A DNA stretch of 64,000 nucleotides. It comes from Arthrobacter globiformis (lineage in GTDB: Bacteria; Actinomycetota; Actinomycetes; Actinomycetales; Micrococcaceae). Under the pieces are notes generated by a model that saw only the letters and a list, made by a program, of their open reading frames with translations, had not been told where the DNA came from and ran no database searches. The stretch's first letter is position 1; each line of letters begins with the position of its first letter. Shown piece after piece: positions 48,507-57,437 of the stretch. A program made the position numbers and the translations under genes. The stretch covers positions 2,852,001 to 2,916,000 of the forward strand of contig NZ_JAUSYZ010000001.1 of the NCBI RefSeq assembly GCF_030817195.1, written 5' to 3'.

Positions 48507-50181
48507 ATGACCCACGCAGATTGGATCTTCTCCAACGGTCCCGTGCACACCATGGACCCTGACCATCCCCGCACTGACGCCGTTGCTGTTGCTGACGGCA
48601 AAATCCTAGCCCTCGGTGCCGACGCCGCATCCTGGCGCGGGCCCGCTACCGAGTTCATTGACCTGGCCGGGAAAGCACTGCTCCCCGGCTTCCAGGACGC
48701 GCACGTGCACCCCCTGGCGGGCGGCCTGCAGCTGCTCGGCTGCGATCTCTCCGGCGTCCATTCCCTGGACGAGTACCGCGCTCTGATCGCGGACTACGCC
48801 CGCGCCAACCCTTCCGTCGAGTGGGTACAGGGTGCCGGCTGGTACGGCGACGTGTTCGACGGCGGCTTTCCGCGCCGCGCACTGCTGGACGAGCTCGTAC
48901 CAGACCGGCCCGCGTTCCTGATCAGCCACGACGGGCACGGTGCCTGGGTGAATTCACGTGCGCTCGAGCTTGCCGGAATCACTGATACGACGCCCAATCC
49001 GGACGGCGGCATCATCGCCCGTGACGGTGCGGCGCGCCGCGACCGGCATGCTCATTGAGCACGCCGCCGACCTTGTCTCCGCACTGATTCCGGAACCGGA
49101 CAAACACCATATCCGCCGTGCGCTCCTCTCCGCCCAGGCCTATCTGCACTCGCTGGGAGTCACCGCCTGGCAGGATGCCGCCGTCGGGCAGGCCTTGGGC
49201 ATGCCCGATTCATTCGAGCATTACTTGGCCTTGGAATCGGATGGCCTGCTGACTGCCAGCGTGACCGGGGCACTGTGGTGGCGCCGGGACCTCGGGCTTG
49301 AGCAGTTGGAGCTGTTCAGGGAACGCAGGGCGCGGGCGGTCGGACGCTTCCGGGCCACGGCCGTGAAGATCATGGTGGACGGCGTCTGCGAAAACCTCAC
49401 TGCAGCCATGACCAGGCCTTACAAAGGCCATCCCCATGAAGTCGGGATGAGCCTGATCGAACCGGAGGAGCTGGCCCGGATCACCCGCGCAGCGGACGCG
49501 GAGGGCTTCGACCTGCACTTGCACGCGGTGGGTGACCAAGCGGTCCGTGACTGCATCAACGCGTTGGACCTGCCCCGTCGGGAGGGCTGGGACCCACGCC
49601 ACCAGATAGCGCACCTGGACCTCGTGGACCCCGCCGACGTCGCCCGGTTCGCCGCGAGCGGCGCTATCGCCAACATCCAACCGCTCTGGGCACGGCAGGA
49701 TCCGGTGCTTGTGGAAACCAAGCTGCCCTACCTGGATGAAGCACACCAGCGGGTGCACTTTGCCTTCGAGACGTTGCGCCGCGCCGGCGTCGAACTGGCC
49801 ATAGGCAGTGACTGGCCGGTGTCCAGTCCGGACCCGCTGTGGGGCATCCACACTGCAGTGAACCGCACCGCCCCTCCCGCTGATCCGCATGCCCGCGACG
49901 CCCGCTCGCAAAACGAACCGCTGCTTCCAGCAGAGTCCATCACCCTCGTGACGGCGCTGGCGGCCCACACCACCGGAGCAGCGCGCGCCAACCGTCTCGA
50001 CGCCGGGCGGGGCGCCATTCGAGTCGGCCTGGCCGCCGACTTGGTGGTGCTCGACGCCGATCCACACGCCGTCGAGGCCACAGGCCTTGGCGGAATCGGC
50101 GTCGAACTCACACTCGCCGAAGGCCGCGTTGTGTACAGCCGCATCCACGACGGCGCCCTTCCCACCCTTCTTGCGCAATAG
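48507..50181 (+). pseudogene. Amidohydrolase (YtcJ type) with a frameshift
   Basis: Metal-dependent amidohydrolase split into two frames. The first part begins MTHADWIFSNGPVHTMDPDHPRT and has the metal motif QDAHVHP; it ends at 49058. The second frame resumes with ATGMLIEHAADL and carries VKIMVDGVCEN, LHLHAVGDQAV, HLDLVDP and AIGSDWPVSSPDP, all expected after a break. The total length fits one extra base in the run GCGGCGCGCCGCG near 49029-49040; removing it gives an uninterrupted protein of about 557 aa, the normal size. Either a real inactivation or a sequencing error. In the cluster it would hydrolyse a cyclic or exocyclic amide imported by its neighbours. Confidence 0.85.
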
Positions 50182-50210
50182 CAAACTTAAGCAGTAGCAA
50201 AGGACCGATC

Positions 50211-51719
50211 ATGGATCAGCCAATAGCCTCAACGCGCCTTGCCCACGAGCAAAGCCAGCATCTGCAGAAATCCCTCGGCCGCTTCGACATCCTGTTGCTG
50301 GTGGTCGCGGCCGTCATCTCGGTGGAGGTCCTGGGACAGGTCTCCGGATTTGGCGGGGAAACCTTCACCTGGACCCTCATCCTGGCCGTCACGTTCATGG
50401 TTCCTTACGGCCTGATCTTCGCCGAAACCGGCGGCGCGTTCACCGAAGAAGGTGGCGTCTACGTCTGGACCAAGATGGCCTTCGGCCGCGTCGTCGCCGC
50501 CATCACGTCGCTTTTCACCTGGGTAACGCAGCCTGTTTGGGTGGGCGGCGCCATGGCGTTCGTGGCAGTGGAAACGTGGTCTGAATATGTGGGCCATGTG
50601 GAGGCCGGCAGCGTAAGCGACTACATCTTCAAGCTGGTCTTCATCTGGATCACGGTGACCTCAGCCATCGTCAGTTTGCAACACGGTAAATGGCTGCCCT
50701 CGCTCGGAGCCATCCTCAAGGTCGCGTTTCTGACCTTCTTCATTATTGTCACCATGGTCTATGGGCTGCAGCATGGTTTCAACGGACTCGAACTCGGCTT
50801 CTTCTCACCCACCTTGGCCGGCTTCCTTGGCGTCACTCCGCTGCTGCTTTTCTCCTTCCTTGGCTTCGAGTCCGGCAACAGCGCCGCGGGGGAGATGAAG
50901 AACCCGGCCAAGGATGTTCCCATCTCGGTCGCCCGCTCCTCCATGATCGCCGCCGCGAGCTACCTCCTGCCGATCCTGGCCATCCTGCTGGTGGTGCCGC
51001 TCGACCAGATCACGGGCATCGGCGGGTTGTTCGGTGCAGTGGCCACCGTCTACACGGTGTTCGGCCCGGCCGCTGAGGTTATGCTGGCCATTTCAGCGGT
51101 GGTCTTCTGCTTCGTCCTTGTGTCGCAGGGCGCAGCATGGATGATCATCAGCGACCGCATGCAAGCCATGGCAGCCGCCGACGGCTCATTCTTCGGAGGC
51201 TTCTTCGGCCGCTTCCATCCCAAGCTGGGCACGCCGATCCGCGTCAACACGCTCTCCGGGGTGGTGGCCACGCTGTTCATGCTTGCGGCAATGCAGCTCA
51301 GCGGGACCAGCAGCGCACTGTTCGGCGTGGTCCTGGCCATCGCCATCTCAACGTTCCTGCTCAGCTACCTTCTTGCTATCCCGGCCGCTGTCCGGCTGCG
51401 GAGCAAGTACCCCCTCGCCGACAGGCCGTTCAAGGTTCCGGTCTCGGACACCGGTTTCCGCATCCTGGGTGCCATTTGCTTCGTCTGGATCCTGATCGGC
51501 TCGTGGGTGGCGATCTTCCCCGGAACACTCGAGGTCCTCTTCGGCCTGGAGTACGACTTCGAGGCAACCTGGGGCGTCTCGCAGTTCGCCTTCGAGGCCT
51601 TCGCGCTCGGCACACTCGGGTGCATACTGGCCTTGGGTCTCGTTGGTTATGCCCGCGGCAAGAAGCTTCGCGCCGTCGTGGCGCCCGCGAGTGCGACCGC
51701 TGAGCTGATCAACGACTGA
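50211..51719 (+). CDS. APC family amino acid/amine permease
   Basis: Twelve-TM transporter of 502 aa of the APC superfamily. FGGETFTWTLILAVTFMVPYGLIFAETGGAFTEEGG and LFSFLGFESGNSAAGEMKNPAKDVP are characteristic: the latter is the central conserved APC segment. Candidate substrates are histamine, other biogenic amines or histidine, from the neighbouring amine oxidase. AAAGGA precedes the ATG. Last gene of the rightward amine cluster. Confidence 0.93.
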   Translation: MDQPIASTRLAHEQSQHLQKSLGRFDILLLVVAAVISVEVLGQVSGFGGETFTWTLILAVTFMVPYGLIFAETGGAFTEEGGVYVWTKMAFGRVVAAITSLFTWVTQPVWVGGAMAFVAVETWSEYVGHVEAGSVSDYIFKLVFIWITVTSAIVSLQHGKWLPSLGAILKVAFLTFFIIVTMVYGLQHGFNGLELGFFSPTLAGFLGVTPLLLFSFLGFESGNSAAGEMKNPAKDVPISVARSSMIAAASYLLPILAILLVVPLDQITGIGGLFGAVATVYTVFGPAAEVMLAISAVVFCFVLVSQGAAWMIISDRMQAMAAADGSFFGGFFGRFHPKLGTPIRVNTLSGVVATLFMLAAMQLSGTSSALFGVVLAIAISTFLLSYLLAIPAAVRLRSKYPLADRPFKVPVSDTGFRILGAICFVWILIGSWVAIFPGTLEVLFGLEYDFEATWGVSQFAFEAFALGTLGCILALGLVGYARGKKLRAVVAPASATAELIND

Positions 51720-51808
51720 CCTTTTAGAGCGTACGACGGCGGCGGGTCACCGAGGGTTGTCATGGAACTTGTGAGTGGCCCGCCGGCCGTTGGCCAGCGA
51801 GACACTAT

Positions 51809-51852
51809 AACGAGTACGAGCCCCAGCCTTCCGGACGGGGCTCGTACTCGTT
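51809..51852. terminator. Terminator after the APC permease
   Basis: A perfect 16-bp stem (AACGAGTACGAGCCCC and its complement) with a 12-base loop, between convergent genes. Bases 51720-51808 and 51853-51939 show no gene. Confidence 0.75.
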
Positions 51853-51939
51853 CTTGCTACCCACCTGCCGTGCGTGAAGCTCGGCCGGCGCTTGGACTCC
51901 AGGTCGGCCGGATGTCGCGTTTCTGGTGGGCGTCCGCGA

Positions 51940-52899
51940 CTAGCCGATGGGAGTGGGCGGCTGCTCGCCGCGGAGCACGGCGAGCGTGTTGTCGGCGGCG
52001 AGCACTGCCATGGCGGTGCGCGTCTCGACCGTGGCCGAGCCGAGGTGCGGCACGAGTGTCACATTTTCCAGGTCCAGCAACTCGGGATGGACCTGGGGCT
52101 CGTGCTCGAAGACGTCGAGCCCGGCGCCCGCGATGACGCCTTCGCGCAGCGCGGCGGCGAGGGCCGCTTCGTCGACGATCGGTCCGCGGGCGGTGTTGAC
52201 AAGGTATGTCGAGCTCTTCATCGCCGCGAGCTGCTCTGCACCGATCAGATGATGCGTTGCCGCCCCGTAAGGGCAGTGCAGCGAAACGACGTCGGAAACA
52301 GTCAGCAACTCGTCGAGATCGACCCGGCGGGCACCCAGTTCCGCGGCGATCGCGGGGTCAATCTCACTGCGCGACTGGTAGACGATGTCCATGCCGAAGG
52401 CCTTGGCCCGGCGTGCTGTCGCCTGGCCGATGCCGCCCATGCCGACAACGCCGAGGGTCTTGCCCTGCAGGCTGCTGCCGAGCAGGAAGAACATGCCCCA
52501 CTTCCACGCCTGGCCGGCCCGGATGAGCCGTTCGCCCTCACCGAGCCGGCGGGTTGCCATGAGGATGAGCCCGAAGGCGATGTCGGCGGTCGCCTCGGTG
52601 AGCACGCCGGGTGTGTTGGTGGCGACGATACCCCGTCCGGTGCAGGCCGGCACGTCGATGTTGTCATAGCCGACGGCGACGTTGGAGACGACCTTGAGCT
52701 GCGGGCCCGCGGCGTCGAGCAGCTCGCCGTCGATGCGTTCGGTGAGCAGGCTCACGATGGCATCGGCCCCCGCCACGCGGCGCAGGAGCTCCTCGCGGCC
52801 AATGGACTCCGGACCGGTCCAGGCATCGACCTCGTGCTCGGCACGAAGCTTTTCGAGAGCGGCGTCGGGTACCCGCCCTGTGACGACTACCCGGCTCAT
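51940..52899 (-). CDS. D-2-hydroxyacid dehydrogenase, glyoxylate/hydroxypyruvate reductase type
   Basis: Protein of 319 aa. NAD(P) motif GVVGMGGIGQATARR, then catalytic Arg in VNTARGPIVD, Glu in FEHEPQVHP and His in LVPHLGSATV. The SNVAVGYDNIDVPACTGRGI segment is typical of glyoxylate/D-glycerate reductases. ATG 52899 overlaps the aminotransferase stop (ATGA). The pair can convert an amino acid to its 2-keto acid and then to a D-hydroxy acid, such as serine to hydroxypyruvate to D-glycerate. Confidence 0.92.
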   Translation of the reverse strand: MSRVVVTGRVPDAALEKLRAEHEVDAWTGPESIGREELLRRVAGADAIVSLLTERIDGELLDAAGPQLKVVSNVAVGYDNIDVPACTGRGIVATNTPGVLTEATADIAFGLILMATRRLGEGERLIRAGQAWKWGMFFLLGSSLQGKTLGVVGMGGIGQATARRAKAFGMDIVYQSRSEIDPAIAAELGARRVDLDELLTVSDVVSLHCPYGAATHHLIGAEQLAAMKSSTYLVNTARGPIVDEAALAAALREGVIAGAGLDVFEHEPQVHPELLDLENVTLVPHLGSATVETRTAMAVLAADNTLAVLRGEQPPTPIG

Positions 52900-54095
52900 G
52901 CCGTCTCGATCCACTCGCGCAGGCGTCCGAGGCCGTCGCGGATGTCTGGCACCTCGATGCCCGAGTAGGCGAGCCGGATGTACTGCCGCTCCTCGCCGGG
53001 CAGGCGCCGGCCGAAGTGTTCGCGTGTGCAGAAGGAGACGCCGGTCTTGTACAGGGCGTCAGTGGCGAAGTCGCCGACTGCCGTGTAGCCCATGCGCTCC
53101 ATGGCCTCGGTGACGTCGGGGAAGAGGTAGAACGTCGACTGCGGCACGGCGACGTGCATGCCGGGGATGGAGTTCACGAGTTCGCAGGCGGTGTCGCGGC
53201 GTGTCTGCAGGGTGTTGAGCATCTGCTGCACGGAATCCTGGGGGCCGCGGAGGGCTTCGACGCCGGCCCACTGCACGTAGTGGGTGGTGCAGGACTCGTC
53301 GTTGGTGTTGAGCGTGCTGAGCACCTGGGCGATCTCGCGCGGGGCGACGGCGCAGCCGAGGCGCGAGCCGGTCATGGCGAACTTCTTGCTGAACGTGTAG
53401 AGGATGACGGTACGCTCTGCCATGCCGGGAATCGATGTAATCGAGCTTGAGACGCCCTCGTAGCGGGTCTCGAAGTAGGCCTCGTCGGAGAGCACCCAGA
53501 GGTCGTGTTCTATTGCGAGTTGTGCGATGGCCTCACGCTCGGCTGCAGTCGACTCGGCTGAGATGGGGTTCTGCAGGTCGTTGTAGATGATTGCGACCGT
53601 GTTGGGCGTGATCGACGAGCGGATCTGCTCGAGGTCGATGGCGAAGCCCGTGCTCGTGGGCACGTAGCGGTACGGTACAGCCGTGCCGCCGAGGTACTCG
53701 ATCTGCGATTCATAGATCGGGAAGCCGGGGTTGGGGTAGAGCACTTCCTGGCCGGGGTTCATGACAGCCTGCAGGAACTTTGTGATGACGGGCTTCCCGC
53801 CGGTCATCACGACCACGTTCTCGGGGGAGAACTCGATGCCGCGGCGCGAGCCGATGTCGTCGGCAAGGGCTTCACGCAGCTGCGGGATGCCGGGTCCGGG
53901 GCAGTAGCCCGTGTAGCCGTCCGCGATTGCCCGGTTCATCGCTTCCACGATGTTCGGCGCAGTCGGGATGTTGATATCGCCGAGGTGGAAGGGGTACACC
54001 AGATTCCCCTTCGCCTTCCAGGCGGCCGCGGCTTGGGCGACGCTGAAGGCGGTTTCGGTGCCTAGGCGTTCGAGCCGGTGCGCGAGTTGCTGCAT
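52896..54095 (-). CDS. PLP-dependent aminotransferase, class I/II
   Basis: Fold-type I aminotransferase of 399 aa. Landmarks: GYCPGPGIPQLREALADDI, VMTGGKPVITKFLQAVMNPG, the LQNPISAE substitution of the usual NPTG motif, LSDEAYFE and the Schiff-base lysine in YTFSKKFAMTGSRLG. ATG 54095 has GAGGAG nine bases upstream; the frame opens 19 codons earlier. It probably precedes the D-2-hydroxyacid dehydrogenase in one mRNA. Substrate unknown. Confidence 0.92.
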   Translation of the reverse strand: MQQLAHRLERLGTETAFSVAQAAAAWKAKGNLVYPFHLGDINIPTAPNIVEAMNRAIADGYTGYCPGPGIPQLREALADDIGSRRGIEFSPENVVVMTGGKPVITKFLQAVMNPGQEVLYPNPGFPIYESQIEYLGGTAVPYRYVPTSTGFAIDLEQIRSSITPNTVAIIYNDLQNPISAESTAAEREAIAQLAIEHDLWVLSDEAYFETRYEGVSSSITSIPGMAERTVILYTFSKKFAMTGSRLGCAVAPREIAQVLSTLNTNDESCTTHYVQWAGVEALRGPQDSVQQMLNTLQTRRDTACELVNSIPGMHVAVPQSTFYLFPDVTEAMERMGYTAVGDFATDALYKTGVSFCTREHFGRRLPGEERQYIRLAYSGIEVPDIRDGLGRLREWIETA

Positions 54096-54157
54096 GCTAT
54101 TCCACTCCTCATCGAGTTGGCGATCGATCCTCCGAAGAAAACCAGATCTCAAGAGAG

Positions 54158-54191
54158 CTAATATATATCAAAGGGCAGAACTAATATATCA
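54158..54191. promoter_or_regulatory. AT-rich direct repeats upstream of the aminotransferase
   Basis: CTAATATATATCA (54158-54170) and CTAATATATCA (54181-54191), 23 bases apart, in a GC-rich genome. Likely the promoter/operator of the aminotransferase unit: the first copy is 63 bases from the start codon. The regulator is not known; the PucR relic next door is the obvious past candidate. Confidence 0.5.
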
Positions 54192-54254
54192 CGTCAGTGA
54201 GTGATCCACATCGCAGTGGATGATCGAATCACCTCGTATCAAGGAAGGTGAACA

Positions 54255-54545
54255 GTGAGGCTGGGCCCAGCCACTGCTTATGGCACGTTCTCGCGGGACG
54301 ACATGGATGGATATCGGTGGGCAGCCGCACAACCGACTGCGCTCGGCGATGACCCCGGTCGGTGGCAGACCGCTGCCGCGCTCTTCACCCATCGGCAAAC
54401 CATCATCTACCGCATCCGGAAAATCGGCGAACTGACGGGCCTGGACATGACCGAGACGTCAACGCTGGCCCAACTCTGGTTTGCGCTCCAGATCCACAGT
54501 GCCATGCCCCCGCCCCAGAAAACTCCGACTCAGGTCGTAGCGTAG
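54255..54545 (+). pseudogene. PucR-type regulator relic (C-terminal HTH only)
   Basis: Frame of 96 aa (GTG start). Residues about 39-77, TAAALFTHRQTIIYRIRKIGELTGLDMTETSTLAQLWFALQIH, are the C-terminal helix-turn-helix of PucR-family regulators. Everything that should precede it (purine-catabolism or GGDEF-like part, normally several hundred residues) is missing, and the short N-terminus has no similarity. I read it as the remnant of a regulator that once governed the divergent aminotransferase unit. It could still be translated as a small DNA-binding protein. Confidence 0.65.
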
Positions 54546-54640
54546 GGTTGGCGCTCTAGCGCACGGGATACGCCGGAGCCGATGACAATGCCGCTGTTAG
54601 GCAAGCCTGCTGGAACTGGCCCACAGGAAAGCGGCGTTTA

Positions 54641-54680
54641 GTCGAGGCTGTACCCACAGAGTCGAGGCTGTACCCACAGA
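54641..54680. repeat. 20-bp perfect tandem duplication
   Basis: GTCGAGGCTGTACCCACAGA occurs twice head to tail, in the non-coding gap after the PucR relic. Probably a replication slippage scar. Confidence 0.8.
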
Positions 54681-54700
54681 AGGGCTCCGGCGGCAAGGTA

Positions 54701-54725
54701 GCGCCACGGAAGTATTCCGTGGCGC
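54701..54725 (-). terminator. Terminator after the CBS gene
   Basis: An 11-bp perfect stem (GCGCCACGGAA / TTCCGTGGCGC) with loop GTA, 26 bases after the CBS gene stop. On the plus strand TTGTTT follows, so it may also stop rightward transcription. Confidence 0.65.
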
Positions 54726-54750
54726 TTGTTTGCTCATGAACGGCTTTGCG

Positions 54751-55191
54751 TTAGGAACTGCTCGACTGCATTCGGCCGCGTTCCGAAATGTGCTCCACCA
54801 GTTCGCCCACACGCTCTTCCGAGTAGTTGCGCGCGATGTCACCCTGGCTGATGATGCCAACCAACTTGTGGTCAGCTATGACCGGCAGCCGCCGGACCTG
54901 GTACCCCTCCATCATTTCGATGGCGGCGTCAACGTTGGCATCGGCGTCAATCCAGTGGGGCCTGCCCGTGGCGAGGTCGCGGGCCATCATCTCGCGCGGA
55001 TCTCGGTCGGCGGCCACGCACTTGAGCACGATGTCCCGGTCAGTGATCATGCCGGTCAACTTGCCGTCGTCGCCACAGATAGGCAACGATCCGCAGTCCA
55101 GGTCCAGCATCATCCGAGCGGCATCTGCGAGGGACTGGTTCTCCCTAACACACTGTGCATCCGTCGTCATGAACTCACGTACAGCACTCAT
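54751..55191 (-). CDS. CBS domain protein
   Basis: Tandem CBS pair of 146 aa: domain 1 from MTTDAQCVRENQSLADAARMMLDLDCGSLPI, domain 2 from GRPHWIDADANVDAAIEMMEGYQVRRLPVI. Each ends in the expected LTGMITDRDIV and LVGIISQGDIA. Such proteins bind adenine nucleotides and sense energy or stress. AAGGAGG precedes the ATG. It stands beside a type II NADH dehydrogenase and a carbonic anhydrase, a stress/energy group unrelated to the amine genes. Confidence 0.93.
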   Translation of the reverse strand: MSAVREFMTTDAQCVRENQSLADAARMMLDLDCGSLPICGDDGKLTGMITDRDIVLKCVAADRDPREMMARDLATGRPHWIDADANVDAAIEMMEGYQVRRLPVIADHKLVGIISQGDIARNYSEERVGELVEHISERGRMQSSSS

Positions 55192-55317
55192 TGGTCCTCC
55201 TTCATCGATTAGGGCATCGACGCAGGTTCACCGGGCACATGCGCCGATGCTGCCAGCCTACGCCGGGGCCAGCGCTGATGTCGACGGCGGTTCCGGACCT
55301 TCAGGGACGGGAGTGCG

Positions 55318-55365
55318 GAGGTGATTTCCGACGTCGGCCCTGGCGACGTTTTGGCCGTGCAGACT
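55318..55365 (+). other. Carbonic-anhydrase gene relic
   Basis: About 48 bases match the carbonic anhydrase gene at 56955-57002 in phase: it would read EVISDVGPGDVLAVQT against EIIFDVGLGDVFVVRT, about 38 of 48 bases identical by eye. No longer open frame or start exists. It lies directly before the stop of the opposite-strand NADH dehydrogenase gene, in a 175-base gap otherwise without genes. Confidence 0.5.
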
Positions 55366-55366
55366 C

Positions 55367-56608
55367 CTAGTCGGGCCTTCCGACGACGACTTGTGACGGG
55401 CTGTGCGTGACGTAGCCAGTGAGCCAGGAGGAGAGGGCGCGGACCTTCTGTTGGGTGCCCGGGAGCAAGGCGAGGTGAACCCCGAGCCAGGAGAGGAACG
55501 CCAATGGTCCCTGGAGTTGGATGCGTTTGCTGCCCAGTTCGGCGACTGCTGCGCCACGGCCGACCATGGCCATGTAACCCTTGTCCCAATAGACGAAGGG
55601 CTGCCGTGTGCCGCCGGTAAGGTCCGCATGGATGTTGCGGGCGGCCCATTTCCCCGACTGCTCAGCAACGGAGCCGAGCTGGGGCAGTTTGGCGCCGGTG
55701 GCGTCGGTGATGTTGGCGGAGTCACCCAGGACATAGACGCCTTCGGCGCCGGGCACGGTCAGGTCCGGCAGCACGTCGATACGTCCGCCCTTCCCCTGCG
55801 GCAGGCCGGATTCAGCAATGATTTTTCCAGCTTTCAGGCCGCCGGCCCACACGACGATCTGCGCTGGAATGATGGTCCCGTCCGCCAGCGTCACGCCGTC
55901 GGCTCGGACTTCGGTAACGCCTTGGCCCATGTGCAGCTGAACTCCAAGTTTCATCAGCCGGTCACGGGTGTATGCCTGCGACTTGGCGGAGAAGGGCATG
56001 AGCACGTTCGGCAACATATCCACAAGATGGACTAGGCAGCGGGCTGCCAGTCCAGGCGAAAAGTACTTGGGCACCAGGTACTTGATGTTCTCCGCGAGGG
56101 CGCCGGCTGTCTCGACTCCGGTGGGGCCGCCGCCGACCACGACCACGTCTGCGCGGCCGGCCTTCACCCGGTCCGCGTGGTCCAGGGCTGTAGTGAGGGC
56201 AGTGCTCAGGCGGGTGGCGTCAGCCACTGAGTACAGCGGGTAGGCATGTTCCTCTGCGCCAGGGGTGTTGAAGAAGTTCGGTACCGCGCCCGCGGCAATG
56301 ACCAGGATCCTCGACTGGTACTGGGAACCGTCGACAGTGGTGACGGTACGGGTGGCGGAATCGATCGCCGTCACTTCCGCAGTGAGGACCCGGACACTTT
56401 TGGTGCTGCGGAACACAGACCGCAGCGGCCGGGCCACGGCGGACACACCGATCTGCGAAGCAGCCACCTGATAGAGGAGGGGCTGGAACTGGTGGTAGTT
56501 GTTCGCGTCGATCAGGAGTACCCGGATGCCTTTGCGTCCGAGATGCTCAGCTGCTGTCATGCCGGCAAACCCGCCGCCGACCACGATCACCTGATATGTA
56601 TCGTCCAT
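55367..56608 (-). CDS. Type II NADH dehydrogenase / NAD(P)/FAD oxidoreductase
   Basis: Non-pumping NADH:quinone oxidoreductase-like flavoprotein of 413 aa. FAD motif VIVVGGGFAGMTAAEHLG at the start, LLIDANNYHQFQPLLYQVA as in NDH-2, NAD motif VVVVGGGPTGVETAGALAE mid-protein and the C-terminal FAD motif GVYVLGDSANI. It regenerates NAD+ at the membrane. ATG 56608 has only a weak G-rich ribosome site; the frame beyond is a shadow of the carbonic anhydrase gene. Confidence 0.92.
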   Translation of the reverse strand: MDDTYQVIVVGGGFAGMTAAEHLGRKGIRVLLIDANNYHQFQPLLYQVAASQIGVSAVARPLRSVFRSTKSVRVLTAEVTAIDSATRTVTTVDGSQYQSRILVIAAGAVPNFFNTPGAEEHAYPLYSVADATRLSTALTTALDHADRVKAGRADVVVVGGGPTGVETAGALAENIKYLVPKYFSPGLAARCLVHLVDMLPNVLMPFSAKSQAYTRDRLMKLGVQLHMGQGVTEVRADGVTLADGTIIPAQIVVWAGGLKAGKIIAESGLPQGKGGRIDVLPDLTVPGAEGVYVLGDSANITDATGAKLPQLGSVAEQSGKWAARNIHADLTGGTRQPFVYWDKGYMAMVGRGAAVAELGSKRIQLQGPLAFLSWLGVHLALLPGTQQKVRALSSWLTGYVTHSPSQVVVGRPD

Positions 56609-56777
56609 TCGTGCAACATACCCCGCCAAACAACGGTGCAACAGGGCTCGGAATCTGAATAGCGTCCAACTCCACGGCCGAGCCCGGGACCCCGTCCGAG
56701 GACACGCTGAAAGTGCTGGCCAGCTGGGACGGTTGGGGATCCCTTTATGAGGTGGGACGCCCCGTAAAGTAAGCAGC

Positions 56778-57392
56778 GTGAGCAACCGAATCAGCCCGTA
56801 CGATGCATGGCAGCGCCTGCTTGAAGGCAACGAGCGGTTCGTCTCGGGAGAATCGAAGCACCCGAACCAGAACGCTTCCCGGCGCAGCGAGCTGGTGAAT
56901 ACCCAAAACCCGTTCGCCGTCATCTTTGGTTGCGCGGACTCCCGTCTGGCTGCGGAGATCATTTTCGACGTCGGCCTTGGCGACGTTTTCGTTGTGCGTA
57001 CCGCCGGGCATGTTATTGATGACGCCGTTCTCGGCTCGCTTGAGTACGGTGTCTCGGTGCTCCACGTCCCGCTGATCGTTGTCCTCGGACACGACAACTG
57101 TGGCGCCGTCACTGCCGCGAAAGATGCCGTGGAAACCGGAGAGCTGCCACAGGGCCACATCCGCGACCTGGTTGACCGGATCACACCATCGGTCCTGAGT
57201 TCGCTGCGTGAGCATAAGACTGATCTCAATGACATGGTCGTCGAACACGCCAAACAGACGGTGCGTCGGCTGCTGGACAGCTCACGGATGATTTACGACG
57301 CCGTGGACAACTACTCCACCGCGGTGATCGGCGTCGCGTACCGGCTCGAAGAAGGCCGGGCGCAGCTCGTATCCACGTCTGGCGTCCTCTAA
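56778..57392 (+). CDS. Beta-carbonic anhydrase
   Basis: Zinc enzyme of 204 aa interconverting CO2 and bicarbonate. Zinc ligands Cys52 (FGCADSRL), His105 and Cys108 (LGHDNCGA), with the Asp54-Arg56 dyad. The start is GTG 56778, chosen as the first codon of the conserved N-terminus (ISPYDAWQRLLEGNERFV). Divergent from the NADH dehydrogenase; the 169-base gap between holds both promoters. Confidence 0.95.
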   Translation: MSNRISPYDAWQRLLEGNERFVSGESKHPNQNASRRSELVNTQNPFAVIFGCADSRLAAEIIFDVGLGDVFVVRTAGHVIDDAVLGSLEYGVSVLHVPLIVVLGHDNCGAVTAAKDAVETGELPQGHIRDLVDRITPSVLSSLREHKTDLNDMVVEHAKQTVRRLLDSSRMIYDAVDNYSTAVIGVAYRLEEGRAQLVSTSGVL

Positions 57393-57437
57393 AGCCGGCG
57401 AATAATAGCCAACCAGTTGCCGCACCTCCTTGGGTCC

